Below the pieces are notes generated by a model. It had not been told where the DNA came from. It ran no database searches and worked only from the letters and a program-made list of their open reading frames with translations. 34,934 bases of DNA from a virus: positions 1-34,934 of the IMG/VR virus record IMGVR_UViG_3300038441_000916; one strand, written 5' to 3'. Positions 1 through 8,742 of this stretch are shown here, piece after piece; position 1 is the first letter of the stretch, and each line of letters opens with the position of its first letter. The position numbers and the translations under genes were made by a program.

Positions 1-1
1 G

Positions 2-1093
2 GTAGGCGAGCTTGATTCTAATGGCAATTCATCGTTTATCCACCGTGCTGATTCAGATCATTGGACAATAGGTACCAACTACACGTTGGTCAAACAAGTA
101 ACCCTTACTGGGGCTACCGTTGATTACGTTGATATTGCACAGTCTGATTTGGATCCCACGGTTCTGTCTGCATTAAGTGGCAAATTCGTTGTGGCCCTAG
201 AAGATGGCTACATAAGGTCGGTGAATAACATAACGTCGGTTAGCAGCAACTATAGGCTGACGTTCAACCCAGAGCCTTTGTTTGATGCCCCATTAACAGG
301 ATCTACTGCCCTACTGTATGTGAACTCGCAGATCACTACGCTGACTCTGACAGGTGACATGAACGGCTCTGCCATACTGTTTGGCAACCAGGTGACCCTT
401 AACGCTACCATTGCTAACCAGGCTATCCAAGGACGGGTCGCTAACTTCTCGACACCAGGGCCATTCGCTTTCACTGTGCCTGACAACGTAACTACACTCT
501 ACCTTAGTGGTTGTGCGGCGGGTGGCGGTGGCGGTGGCGCAGGTGGTGGCTACCCGTCTGGACCTACCCCATATGACTATATAGGTGGTGGAGGTGGAGG
601 CTCAGGTGCGGCAGGGGAATCAATTGACTCTATGGCTATATCAGTGACACCTGGTCAAGTTATAACAGGTATTATCGGCGCTGGCGGGGTAGGTGGTACC
701 GGTGCATTAGTAAACGTTTCCGGTAATGACGGTACAGCGGGCGGCAATACTACGTTTGGGGCCGTAACATTGATAGGTGGTGCGGCAGGCGAAGGCGGCA
801 AAGGTCCTTCTGGATCTACAGCTGGTGGCCCTGGTGGGTTACCCAATGGTAATTTTGGGAACGACGGTAATCTTGGTGGTTCTGGTGGACCAGGGGTTAG
901 CGGACCCTACGGTATCGGTGGTGGTGCAGGTCGTGCAGCTACTGAATCTGATGCCTCAGTTCTTGATGGTCGAGATGCTACTGGATTCGGCTCGTCAGGC
1001 GGTGGAGGCGCTGGGATATACTTTGATGTTAATAGTGGTCCAGCTGGGAATGGTGGCGACGGTGCCGGTGGATTCCTAAGGGTGGAGTGGTAA
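2..1093 (+). CDS. Glycine-rich phage tail fibre/tip protein, 5' truncated
   Basis: The frame is open from base 2 to the TAA at 1091-1093, so the true start lies upstream of the window; the TTG at 86 is only an internal in-frame codon. The visible C-terminal half holds a short beta-rich linker. It is followed (from about base 466) by a motif like FTVPDNVTTLYLSGCAAGGG, which opens a long glycine-rich domain with runs of GGGGGG and repeated GGxGG blocks, ending in GGFLRVEW. This arrangement is typical of the glycine-rich domain at the tips of phage tail fibres, where polyglycine loops contact the host receptor. The identification rests on composition and the domain-opening motif. It lies directly upstream of the Acb1-like gene with a TAATG overlap, so the two are probably co-transcribed. 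Confidence 0.75.
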   Translation, partial: VGELDSNGNSSFIHRADSDHWTIGTNYTLVKQVTLTGATVDYVDIAQSDLDPTVLSALSGKFVVALEDGYIRSVNNITSVSSNYRLTFNPEPLFDAPLTGSTALLYVNSQITTLTLTGDMNGSAILFGNQVTLNATIANQAIQGRVANFSTPGPFAFTVPDNVTTLYLSGCAAGGGGGGAGGGYPSGPTPYDYIGGGGGGSGAAGESIDSMAISVTPGQVITGIIGAGGVGGTGALVNVSGNDGTAGGNTTFGAVTLIGGAAGEGGKGPSGSTAGGPGGLPNGNFGNDGNLGGSGGPGVSGPYGIGGGAGRAATESDASVLDGRDATGFGSSGGGGAGIYFDVNSGPAGNGGDGAGGFLRVEW

Positions 1094-1593
1094 TGAAGAG
1101 GATAAACGCAGAGATCTTATACTCAGAGATAGCCGCAGAAGGCAGTGGTCTATATGTATGGGTATACCCAAACGAGAGGTCTGTTTTGGAGCTCCAACGT
1201 TTAATCGAAGGGGCCCCATTCAAGACTAAGAATAGTGCTGACTTCCACTGCACTGTAATACACAGTAAGCAGTTGGCACCCGATGTAAAGCCTATGCCAG
1301 ATCAAGTATGTGTGGGTACTATAGGTCAGATTAACCACTGGGTAGACCACAAAGGGCGTAACATAGTGGTAGCCGCAGTTGATAGTCCAGACCTGAAGGC
1401 CGTTCATAACGATTTGGCCGCCCAGGGATTGAAGCATGGATTCCCAGAATATAACGCGCATATAACGCTGGGGCACGATATCGATCTTGATGCGCGTACT
1501 AGGATATGGTTAGCGGAGACCAATGAAGTGCTAGCCGCGAAGCCCTTGCCTATAGTATTTGATGGTATCCTTAGAGGTTCCATGACTGCATAG
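1093..1593 (+). CDS. acb1: Acb1-like 2H phosphoesterase, anti-CBASS nuclease
   Basis: This 166-residue protein has the two HxT motifs of the 2H phosphoesterase fold: H52-C-T54 inside DFHCTVIHS and H123-I-T125 inside YNAHITLGHD. The spacing and the surrounding sequence (FHCTV..S near residue 50, xYxxHxTL near 120) resemble T4 gp57B, named Acb1. Acb1 cleaves the cyclic di- and trinucleotide signals of bacterial CBASS immunity and so blocks abortive infection. I chose the ATG at 1093, not the GTG at 1087, because GGTGGAG (1080-1086) sits at good Shine-Dalgarno distance and the ATG overlaps the upstream TAA. A generic 2'-5' RNA ligase-like (LigT) enzyme is the main alternative. The gene is followed by a strong hairpin terminator. 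Confidence 0.8.
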   Translation: MKRINAEILYSEIAAEGSGLYVWVYPNERSVLELQRLIEGAPFKTKNSADFHCTVIHSKQLAPDVKPMPDQVCVGTIGQINHWVDHKGRNIVVAAVDSPDLKAVHNDLAAQGLKHGFPEYNAHITLGHDIDLDARTRIWLAETNEVLAAKPLPIVFDGILRGSMTA

Positions 1594-1600
1594 CCGTAAT

Positions 1601-1631
1601 AAAGGCCAGGGTGAAATCACCCTGGCCTTTT
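1601..1631. terminator. Bidirectional intrinsic terminator
   Basis: A near-perfect inverted repeat (AAAGGCCAGGGTGA / TCACCCTGGCCTTT with a very short loop) lies between the ends of the plus-strand acb1-like gene and the minus-strand fibre gene. Each strand ends the stem in a T-rich run, so it can stop transcription from both sides. Confidence 0.85.
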
Positions 1632-1635
1632 CCAT

Positions 1636-2138
1636 TTAGAACGTCCCTTCGTTGATGTCTGGTAAGTCCGCTAACTCTAAAGCCCGGAATGTAGGATCCG
1701 CGTCTCCGCCTGATGCAGGTCCCATGTACATAGTATTGGCCCCAACTGGAACTACGGTAGCTGCAATAGCGTCATCCACATAAAGCTTATTGGCCCCATG
1801 AGTATCTTGGGTGGGCGTGTAATCTAGAGTTACTACGTCCTCGAAGGTTACGGGCCCTTGGCATTAACAGTCACAGATTTATATGTACCCGCACTGACTA
1901 TGCTTGGTAGCGTAACGTTTACGGCCGAGGTTGTACCGCTACCAGACACGTCCCCAGTTACAGTCAAAGGCATGGATCGAGGTTTGGGCTGTACTACGTC
2001 CCCACTACTATTCTTTATGAATAAAAGCTCGTCTGCCGAGTTGATAAATAGTTGCCCATTTCCTATTTGTTCAGATAAGGGCACTCTCCCAGGCACTATT
2101 GAATTACCATGTATTACCTTCTTTCCACTTAAAGCCAT
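1636..2138 (-). CDS. Small tail-fibre protein read through a -1 frameshift
   Basis: The first frame starts at ATG 2138 after a good AGAGGAC ribosome site and runs 96 codons to a TAA at 1848-1850. Its N-terminus (MALSGKK, then GQLFINSADELLFIKNSSG) is paralogous to the gene at 8743-9135, and it goes on into SGSGTT and SVTVNAKG, a motif usually followed by xVT in phage fibres. Exactly there the minus strand reads G GGC CCG TAA. A -1 slip on the heptamer gives GGG CCC GTA ACC, that is KG-P-VT, and opens about 70 more fibre-like codons (YVDDAIAA, MYMGPASGGDADPTFRALEL) to a TAA at 1636-1638, making about 167 residues. The shifted end is DINEGTF, matching DIDEGTYT and DEGTYA of two neighbouring genes. 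It may be programmed frameshifting, a recent mutation or a sequence error. Confidence 0.65.
1851..1857 (-). other. Candidate -1 frameshift slippery heptamer
   Basis: On the minus strand the codons are AAG GGC CCG TAA. The heptamer G_GGC_CCG has the X_XXY_YYZ form that allows both tRNAs to re-pair one base back, and the zero-frame stop follows immediately. I see no strong downstream pseudoknot or upstream Shine-Dalgarno-like stimulator, which weakens the case for a programmed event. Confidence 0.45.
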
Positions 2139-2188
2139 TTTTAGTCCTCTTTCTGATCTATTTTAAATGAGGAATCGCGTTAATTGAG

Positions 2189-2212
2189 AAAGGCTGGGAA
2201 TTCCCAGCCTTT
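2189..2212 (-). terminator. Perfect-palindrome terminator of the adhesin operon
   Basis: A 24-base perfect palindrome (AAAGGCTGGGAA followed by its complement) begins three bases after the stop of the 704-residue adhesin gene, which ends at 2215. On the minus strand the stem ends in TTTCTC, a moderate T-run. It closes the long minus-strand transcript, so the fibre gene at 2138 may depend on read-through or its own promoter. Confidence 0.75.
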
Positions 2213-2214
2213 AC

Positions 2215-4329
2215 CTATTGCACCTTGATGTAGGGCACCATACCACTGGCTATTGGACCTAGCAGGGGTAAGTTGAACTTTGTTGCATCTGGTTCAAGCA
2301 GTTTGGCAGTCTGTGTGTAGTTGGAAGCCAGAACTGGCATTACGCCACCACCATAAGCTGCACAAGACCAAGTATTACTCTCATTGGTAAAGCTTACGGT
2401 TGTCCAGGTTCTACCATCAGCAGACACAGCTGCCACATCGTTGTTACCAAACATCCAGAATCGAGAGCCGTCCCAAGCTATTGAAGTCCAAGTGGAACTG
2501 ATGGGCAATGTGATAATATCCCAAACTGTACCGTCTTGAGACACAGCACACGTATTACCTGTTTTAATAGCCACAAAAACAGTACCATTCCAAGTTAGAC
2601 CCACCCAGCTACCTGTTGGAATTGTTCTCTGAGTCCAAGCGATTCCATTTGTGGACGTGAAACATATATTGTTACCTACAATACAGAACACACTGCCGTT
2701 CCATTCTATGGCATTACATACGGCGATGACTGGTAGAGTTCTACCTGTCCAGGATGTGCCGTTAGTGGACGTGGCATAGTTAGTTGTCGATGTCAGAGCT
2801 ACGGCAACGAATATACCATTACCGTAGGCAACACTGGACCAGGCTTGAGATACACCTAGAGAACCAGATGACCACGAAGTACCGTTAGTGGACGTGAACA
2901 CTGCATTAGATACAGCGCCTCCACCTATAGCACAGAATATAGTGCCGTTCCATATGATCTTTGCCAAGCTTGCTGCTGATGGAAGCGTTCTCTGAGTCCA
3001 CGTAATACCATCCGGACTAGTAGCATACGCATTGGTGGTACCTACAGATACAGAGGTCTGAACCGCACAAAATAGAGACCCATTCCAGGCCACTGATCCC
3101 CAACGACCAATCTTTATATCGAAATTCGCCGCTGTCCAGGTGGTTCCATTCGTGGACGTAGCTCCAGCAGTGGTATTGTAGGCCTTACAGTAGAACACCG
3201 TGCCGTTCCAGGCTACTGTTTGCCACTGTGCCGATGATGGCATACTGGCCGTAGACCACGTAATTCCGTCAGGAGACGTAAGTACCAACGTAGTACCAGC
3301 CACACATACGAATATAGAGCCGTTCCATATGATAGTATTGGATCCACCTGCGGCACCAACAGATGAAGTTGCCGCACCCCAGTTTACGCCATCACTAGAA
3401 TAAAGAAACGATGCGGTTGCTGTACTAGATACAGCAAATACAGTACCGTTCCAAGCTATTCCTGGACGTGTGGCGCTCGTTGCAAAAGTTCTGGATGTCC
3501 ACGTAATGCCATCCGGACTCGTCATGTAAGTATTGGTAGCGACGCTCGATACAACACAAAACAAACCGAGAGACGTAGCCCACGCTACATTGTTCCACGA
3601 ACCAGATATAATAACCTGTTGAGTCCAGGTAGCACCGTTGTCATCACTTGTTGCGCCAATAGTACTGGCAGATACTAAAGCGATTAATCTACCTGAATTG
3701 TTTGAACCAACTACAGTCCAGTTGCCGGCTGCTGGCAGTGTTCTAGCAGTCCACGTAATACCGTCAGGGGACGTAATACATTGATTGCCACTATTTGGCA
3801 CTGCACAAAACACACTACCGTTCCATGTGATACACCGAAATGGAACATCAACAGGTGGCCGTATTACAGTCCAACTGGTTCCATTAGTGGAATATGCTAT
3901 CAGTGAAGGTGCAGCCACGCACACAGCAGCAAACATAGAACCACTAGCAGCTATAGACGAGAAAGCCACGGCACTCTGTGTACCAGCCATAGGTATAGAG
4001 GTAGGTGTCAGACTATCTTCTGTTATTACATCCGACAAGTCTGGATAGGCTGATCTTAATTGAGCGGATCCATCACAAACCAGATAGTCTTCTTCTGGAG
4101 TCAGTACGCCGCTAGGTGCGTCGATAATGATACCGACAGGCATACCCTCTGTAGTGCCTGTCAAAGCTAAAGTTACGTCACCAGTACCGCTGTCAGCACC
4201 AGTACTACTCGTAATCTCAACTCCGTCACCTGCTATTAGCCTACGAATTACAGACTTACCTTCAGTTGAGACATTGAATTTGCTTTTGGGCAGTACCGAT
4301 AACTGTTGACCAGTATATTCTGTTTTCAT
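2215..4329 (-). CDS. Tail adhesin with 13 Asp-box repeats
   Basis: This 704-residue protein has three parts. The N-terminal module holds IRRLIAGDGVEI and GADSGTGDV, shared with the next two genes upstream. A tail-collar-like segment follows (PVGIIIDAPSGVL, then YLVCDGSAQLRSAYPDL). The rest is an array of about 45-residue repeats of the type WNGTVFCAV, then TSPDGITWT. The SxDGxTW element is an Asp-box-like (BNR) motif; I count 13. Such arrays form beta-propellers, as in sialidases, but I see no catalytic sialidase residues, so glycan binding is more likely than hydrolysis. The start overlaps the previous stop (TAATG). It is the last gene before the 2189-2212 terminator. Role inferred: host-surface recognition. 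Confidence 0.8.
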   Translation of the reverse strand: MKTEYTGQQLSVLPKSKFNVSTEGKSVIRRLIAGDGVEITSSTGADSGTGDVTLALTGTTEGMPVGIIIDAPSGVLTPEEDYLVCDGSAQLRSAYPDLSDVITEDSLTPTSIPMAGTQSAVAFSSIAASGSMFAAVCVAAPSLIAYSTNGTSWTVIRPPVDVPFRCITWNGSVFCAVPNSGNQCITSPDGITWTARTLPAAGNWTVVGSNNSGRLIALVSASTIGATSDDNGATWTQQVIISGSWNNVAWATSLGLFCVVSSVATNTYMTSPDGITWTSRTFATSATRPGIAWNGTVFAVSSTATASFLYSSDGVNWGAATSSVGAAGGSNTIIWNGSIFVCVAGTTLVLTSPDGITWSTASMPSSAQWQTVAWNGTVFYCKAYNTTAGATSTNGTTWTAANFDIKIGRWGSVAWNGSLFCAVQTSVSVGTTNAYATSPDGITWTQRTLPSAASLAKIIWNGTIFCAIGGGAVSNAVFTSTNGTSWSSGSLGVSQAWSSVAYGNGIFVAVALTSTTNYATSTNGTSWTGRTLPVIAVCNAIEWNGSVFCIVGNNICFTSTNGIAWTQRTIPTGSWVGLTWNGTVFVAIKTGNTCAVSQDGTVWDIITLPISSTWTSIAWDGSRFWMFGNNDVAAVSADGRTWTTVSFTNESNTWSCAAYGGGVMPVLASNYTQTAKLLEPDATKFNLPLLGPIASGMVPYIKVQ

Positions 4330-7300
4330 TACTCATCCCATCGTACTTGAGGTGGAAAATTAAGGTCTCTTGGTATGATATAGGGTACATCGAAGCTTGT
4401 GGCATCTTCATTTATAGCTATAGAGACACCACCCATGTCCCCTACTATACATAAGGCACTGCCATTGGAGCCCACACCTATACTGCTATGGGTGGCAGCA
4501 CTTACAAGCCTAGGCTTCCAGTTTATACCATCAGCACTCGTAGCATATCGCGTTCCATTTGCAGCCGCTATACAGAACACACTGCCATTCCATGTGATAG
4601 CTTGCCAGTCAACGCTATCAGGTAGGGTAACGGTGGTCCAGTTAGCACCGTTAGTCGAGATAGCTGCTACATTACCTGCAGCTATGGCACAGAACACACT
4701 GCCATTCCAGGCTATGTCTCTCCAAAATAGTGATATCGGCATGGTTTGAAGTGTCCACGTAATACCGTCAGGGGACGTGGCTGCTACGTTAGAGGAGGTT
4801 GCTGCACCACCTACTGCACAGAACACAGTACCATTCCAGGCTATAGCAGCCCAGTTAGAGGCTCCCATACTACGAACTGTCCACGTAGCGCCATCAGATG
4901 ACGTATAAGCTGAGGAGGTGTTACCTATTATGCAGAATATAGAGCCGTTCCACACTATATCAGTCCACGTAGCGCTCCCACCCAGAGTTCTTCCTGTCCA
5001 CGTAATACCATCAGGACTTGTAATAACGTCTGTGCTACCGCCGACAGCGCAGAACAAACCGCCGCCGTATGTAATAGCAGCCCAGTTAGACGTCCAAGGC
5101 ATTATTTGTTGGGTCCACGTAATACCATCCGTGGATGTTGCTGCTCGCGTAGAATTAGGTGACAGAGCACAGAAGATAGTACCAGTGCCAACTATAGGTT
5201 TCCACGAAAGTATTCCAGAGGCAGCAATCTCTCTATTGGTCCAATTAATACCATCAGTAGACGTACCGGCTGTATAGGGTGAGGTAGAGAACGCACAGAA
5301 TACAGTTCCGTCCCATGTCAGGGCTCTAAATGGAGCACGGCTTGACATAACCGACGCAGTCCACGTAGCGCCATGATCAAGACTGTAGGCACCTACACTA
5401 GCAGTAGTAGCAGCCGTAGCAACTACAAGCCCACTACCGTTAGAAGCGAGATTGGTCCACGTTGAGGATCCTGGCATCGTTCTCTGGGTCCACGTTGATC
5501 CATTTGGAGACGTGGCAGCGATAGACGAGTTTGAACCTACAGCACAGAATAAACTACCAGTCCACGTAAGACCTTGCCAGTTCGTACTTACCGGCATAGC
5601 CTGTGTGGTCCAAGTAGCTCCATCGGGAGACGTAGCTGCAATGCTGCTGGCATTGGCTATGGCACAGAACACAGTTCCGTTCCAAGCTATTCTAAACCAA
5701 GTTGCTGATGAAGATATGGTTCTAGCTGTCCACGTAGCTCCATCTGGAGATGTTGCAGCAACTGAAGAAGCTCCTGAATAACCAGCTACTGCACAAAAGA
5801 CAGTGCCGTTCCAGGCTACTGATGCCCAGTTTTGAGAAGAGGGCATCGTTCTGGACGTCCAGGTAATACCATCTGGGCTTGTATAAGCAGCGCTGCTATT
5901 CTGAAGAATGACCAAAAATACGGTACCGTTCCAAGCAGCGGCTTGAATACTACCTGACCAAGGCGCTGTTCTGGATGTCCACGTAGAGCCGTGATCAGAG
6001 CTAGTGGCATACGTATTACCACCACTTGTGAACCCCAAAATAATGCTGCTATTACTTACCGCAGCCGAATAGTTTAAGGTCAGAGGAATCGTAGAATCAA
6101 TCGTTGATGTCTGATTTACGTAAGAATTCTCTGGTGTAATGGCAGACAAGAGAGGGTAAGTCGACCTAAGTTTGGTAGAGCCATCGCAGGCCAAATACTT
6201 GAGGGGATCTAATTCGGCAGCCATACATATCTGGCCCACAGCTACCGTAGAACTCATCCCCCATACCGTTACATCGCCAGTTCCACTATCAGCTCCTGTA
6301 CTGGTTAATGCTATCCCAGGTCCGGCCATAACTCGTCTAATTACTGCTTGTCCTGGTGTGGACATATTCAAGTTAGACCGCTCTATACCCTCGTCTTTGA
6401 ATTGCTCATCATTCAGTATAGTATTCATAATGCCTGTATTAGAACTGGATAATAGGCTGCCTGCTGAGGTATATTAGGCAGGTAGAACTTTGAGTTATCT
6501 TCGATTCCTCTGATTACTTGAGCTGTTGTGCTACTAGTTACAGCGCAAAATGTGGTTCCTCCAGATATTGCTCCGACTGAAGTCCATGCATTAGCTGTAT
6601 TGATATCATATGAGGTCCAAGTAGCACCATGATCCCTACTTATAGCACTTGTTCTCGAACTACTAGATAAGGCCCACAGAAGATTAGAGTTGCCAGCTAT
6701 TGTTGCCCATGTTGTGAAAATGGGCAGTGTTCTAGCAGTCCACGTAATACCGTCAGGGGACGTGGCTGCTATAGCCGTACCGGAGCCGCTTGTACCACTC
6801 GCTACCGCACAGAATACAGTACCATCCCAAACAACGTCTAACCACAACAAAGCAGCAGGCATGGTTCTAGCGGTCCACGTAATACCGTCAGTAGAGGTTG
6901 CAGCAACATTGCTACCTGCTGATGTTCCAGATATCGCACAAAACACAGTGCCGTTCCAAGCAATAGCGCGCCATTGTTGGGTAGTCGGCAGTGTTCTAGC
7001 TGTCCAACTAAGACCATTGGTGGAGGTTGCAGCAACAGTGCCGTTAGCAGACGAAATGGCACAAAACACAGTGCCGTTCCAGGCTATATCAAACCAGCCG
7101 GAAGACACCGGCATGGTACCTGTACTCCACGTAATTCCATCAGACGACGTGGCTACTAGGTTACCACCTGTTACCACCGCACAAAATATAGACCCATTAG
7201 ACGTAATTGCATTCCAAGGGTTTGCGGTTGTTGGCATTGTTCGGGTGGTCCACGTAATACCATCCGGGGATGTAGCCGCCGTGTTGTTTGCTCCATTGAT

Positions 7301-7340
7301 GGCACAGAAAACCGTACCGTTCCAAGCAACATTAGACCAG
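2400..7340. repeat. Coding repeat array of the adhesin paralogues
   Basis: Across three adjacent genes a unit of about 130-140 bases recurs, seen on the plus strand as blocks such as GTGCCGTTCCA, TCCACGTAATACCATC and GCACAGAACAC. The repeats are in frame with the Asp-box protein repeats and are therefore coding, but at DNA level they form substrates for homologous recombination. They also produce long antisense open frames with no independent support. Confidence 0.8.
4329..6428 (-). CDS. Tail adhesin with 13 Asp-box repeats, paralogue
   Basis: This 699-residue paralogue has the same plan as the gene at 2215-4329. An N-terminal module has AVIRRVMAGPGIAL and GADSGTGDV. A collar-like stretch (YLACDGSTKLRSTYPLL) leads to 13 SPDGITWT-type Asp-box repeats alternating with AWNGTVFCAV strands, and a short unique C-terminus ending in VRWDE. 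The repeat count suggests two stacked propellers of six or seven blades. The ATG overlaps the stop of the upstream adhesin gene (ATGA), showing translational coupling. The high similarity within and between the paralogues would favour recombination, either changing repeat number or swapping tips. No enzyme active site is recognisable. Confidence 0.8.
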   Translation of the reverse strand: MNTILNDEQFKDEGIERSNLNMSTPGQAVIRRVMAGPGIALTSTGADSGTGDVTVWGMSSTVAVGQICMAAELDPLKYLACDGSTKLRSTYPLLSAITPENSYVNQTSTIDSTIPLTLNYSAAVSNSSIILGFTSGGNTYATSSDHGSTWTSRTAPWSGSIQAAAWNGTVFLVILQNSSAAYTSPDGITWTSRTMPSSQNWASVAWNGTVFCAVAGYSGASSVAATSPDGATWTARTISSSATWFRIAWNGTVFCAIANASSIAATSPDGATWTTQAMPVSTNWQGLTWTGSLFCAVGSNSSIAATSPNGSTWTQRTMPGSSTWTNLASNGSGLVVATAATTASVGAYSLDHGATWTASVMSSRAPFRALTWDGTVFCAFSTSPYTAGTSTDGINWTNREIAASGILSWKPIVGTGTIFCALSPNSTRAATSTDGITWTQQIMPWTSNWAAITYGGGLFCAVGGSTDVITSPDGITWTGRTLGGSATWTDIVWNGSIFCIIGNTSSAYTSSDGATWTVRSMGASNWAAIAWNGTVFCAVGGAATSSNVAATSPDGITWTLQTMPISLFWRDIAWNGSVFCAIAAGNVAAISTNGANWTTVTLPDSVDWQAITWNGSVFCIAAANGTRYATSADGINWKPRLVSAATHSSIGVGSNGSALCIVGDMGGVSIAINEDATSFDVPYIIPRDLNFPPQVRWDE

Positions 7341-7690
7341 TTCTGTGTGGTACCCAGCATAGAACCAGCTGTTGGCTGAAATACAGTAGTGGGAAAAAGG
7401 GTGGCCAACTGTGGATAGTCGGCCACCTCTTTAACTGATCCATCACACTCTAAGAATGAGGGACCCAACACGCCGGACCGGGCTTCAACTAATTGACCAA
7501 CATTACCACCACTGTTTGCCACGCTAATGTTTACATCACCGGTCCCGGAATCCACACCCATGCTATTGAGTTGGATTCCTGTGCCGGCTATTAAACGTCT
7601 AATCATAGCACTACCCGGGGTAGTGGCATCCACCAAATCCCGGGTAATCGCCTCGTCTTTTACTTGACTACCAGTCCCTTGTGTAAGCAT
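6425..7690 (-). CDS. Tail adhesin with about 6 Asp-box repeats, paralogue
   Basis: This 421-residue protein is the short member of the adhesin family. It keeps the N-terminal signature (MIRRLIAGTGIQL, GVDSGTGDV), the collar-like FLECDGSVKEVADYPQL and then about six Asp-box repeats (SPDGITWTTRTMP and similar) alternating with WNGTVFCAI strands. Six repeats would make a single six-bladed propeller, against 13 in the two genes that follow it. It ends in YYPVLIQAL, with a stop-start overlap into the next adhesin. The upstream ribosome site is weak (AAGTGATGACGTAAA), so it may depend on coupling to the gene at 7700-8740. Confidence 0.8.
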   Translation of the reverse strand: MLTQGTGSQVKDEAITRDLVDATTPGSAMIRRLIAGTGIQLNSMGVDSGTGDVNISVANSGGNVGQLVEARSGVLGPSFLECDGSVKEVADYPQLATLFPTTVFQPTAGSMLGTTQNWSNVAWNGTVFCAINGANNTAATSPDGITWTTRTMPTTANPWNAITSNGSIFCAVVTGGNLVATSSDGITWSTGTMPVSSGWFDIAWNGTVFCAISSANGTVAATSTNGLSWTARTLPTTQQWRAIAWNGTVFCAISGTSAGSNVAATSTDGITWTARTMPAALLWLDVVWDGTVFCAVASGTSGSGTAIAATSPDGITWTARTLPIFTTWATIAGNSNLLWALSSSSRTSAISRDHGATWTSYDINTANAWTSVGAISGGTTFCAVTSSTTAQVIRGIEDNSKFYLPNIPQQAAYYPVLIQAL

Positions 7691-7699
7691 TTTACGTCA

Positions 7700-8740
7700 T
7701 CACTTGAAGTAGTAGGCCCGCAGTTTCTCGCCAGTTTCGAGAATAACTAGGGTTGTGATTGTAGTACCGGATATCGTGTAGTCGTTACCAACACCAGGCT
7801 CCAGCAATTGACCATTGCGGTACAGCATCAAACCGAAGGGTGCATTGGCCAACGTGAACGTGGTATTGACACCATTCACAGTACCGCTGGGTGTTTCATT
7901 GGCAACGAATGCATCGTATTTCAGGAAGCCAGTACCGGCAGTGGTATTAATCGAGGCAACACCAGCGTCATCAACGGCGATATCACCAGTGATAGTAGTG
8001 AATGCTGCTTCGCCAGTGCTGGTAGCAAGCATTACTTGACCACCAGCACCATCAGTGATCTTTACGCCGTCAGGGCCAACAGTCAGGCCGGGGCCATCGG
8101 CTACAACGCTGAATTCAGTACCAGTGAGGTCCAAACCGTCACCAGCGGTATAGCTAGTCCCACCACCGCTTTCGATCTCAGACCAAGCAGTGTCGGTCGT
8201 GTCCACGGTGATTGTGCCAGTAGTGGTACATACCCACTGAGTCGGCGCGCCAGTACCTTCCGTAACAACTACAGTTGCGCCTGCACGTTGAATCGAAGCT
8301 GTAGCCCAGAATGCTGGACGTGTCCACGCACCACCATCCACAACAACCCAGGGGCCGTTTTCAGAAGCATCGGTTTGACCTGTTGCCAAAACATAATCAC
8401 CATCAGCTACAGCAACGCCGTTAACTGTTTGCTCATTGGCCAAAGTCAGATTGGTAGTAGCGACAACCTTAGCAGATGGCTTGGAAGAAACTTGGTTGAC
8501 CAAGTCCTGACCACTTTCTAGATTCAGCGCATCACTAGGAGCAGTAGCCGGCGGCAGGCCCGTGACTTTAAAACCATCGGTGTCCCAATCGCTTGTCAAG
8601 GGAACAGAACCGTCAGCCTTCAGCAAAGATGTCCCATCTTGTACGTTAGCTAACGGCAGGACCAAATCACTTGCTAACTGCGCCAACTCAATTGAGTCGT
8701 CAAGTATCTGGGTATTACCGCGGATTTTTGTTTGTGCCAT
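7700..8740 (-). CDS. Tail fibre protein (non-propeller)
   Basis: This 346-residue protein starts at an ATG behind a clear TAGGAG ribosome site. The N-terminus (MAQTKIRGNTQILDDSIEL, then DWDTDGFKVTGLPPATAPSDA) is the attachment module seen in many phage fibres. The middle has NLTLANEQTVNGVAVADGD and RPAFWATA, common in fibre shafts, and TAGDGLDLTG / GPGLTVGPDGVK repeats. The C-terminus (VNGVNTTFTLANAP, MLYRNGQLLEPG) resembles a common C-terminal beta domain of phage fibres. The codons look more GC-rich than those of the adhesins beside it, as expected for an abundant protein. Exact role (shaft or distal fibre) is unknown. Confidence 0.75.
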   Translation of the reverse strand: MAQTKIRGNTQILDDSIELAQLASDLVLPLANVQDGTSLLKADGSVPLTSDWDTDGFKVTGLPPATAPSDALNLESGQDLVNQVSSKPSAKVVATTNLTLANEQTVNGVAVADGDYVLATGQTDASENGPWVVVDGGAWTRPAFWATASIQRAGATVVVTEGTGAPTQWVCTTTGTITVDTTDTAWSEIESGGGTSYTAGDGLDLTGTEFSVVADGPGLTVGPDGVKITDGAGGQVMLATSTGEAAFTTITGDIAVDDAGVASINTTAGTGFLKYDAFVANETPSGTVNGVNTTFTLANAPFGLMLYRNGQLLEPGVGNDYTISGTTITTLVILETGEKLRAYYFK

Positions 8741-8742
8741 GT

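Noticed and set aside
2400-7340. Repeat array that might be a CRISPR or a diversity-generating template region
   Set aside because: Repeat units are 130-140 bases and coding in frame; there are no short identical repeats with spacers and no reverse transcriptase in the window.
6690-7379. Long plus-strand open frame (229 codons) and similar ones across 3200-5800
   Set aside because: They are antisense to the Asp-box arrays, have periodic composition imposed by the coding repeats, and lack ribosome sites.
7808-8521. Plus-strand frame of 237 codons
   Set aside because: It is antisense to a well-supported fibre gene with a good ribosome site; its product has no coherent motifs.
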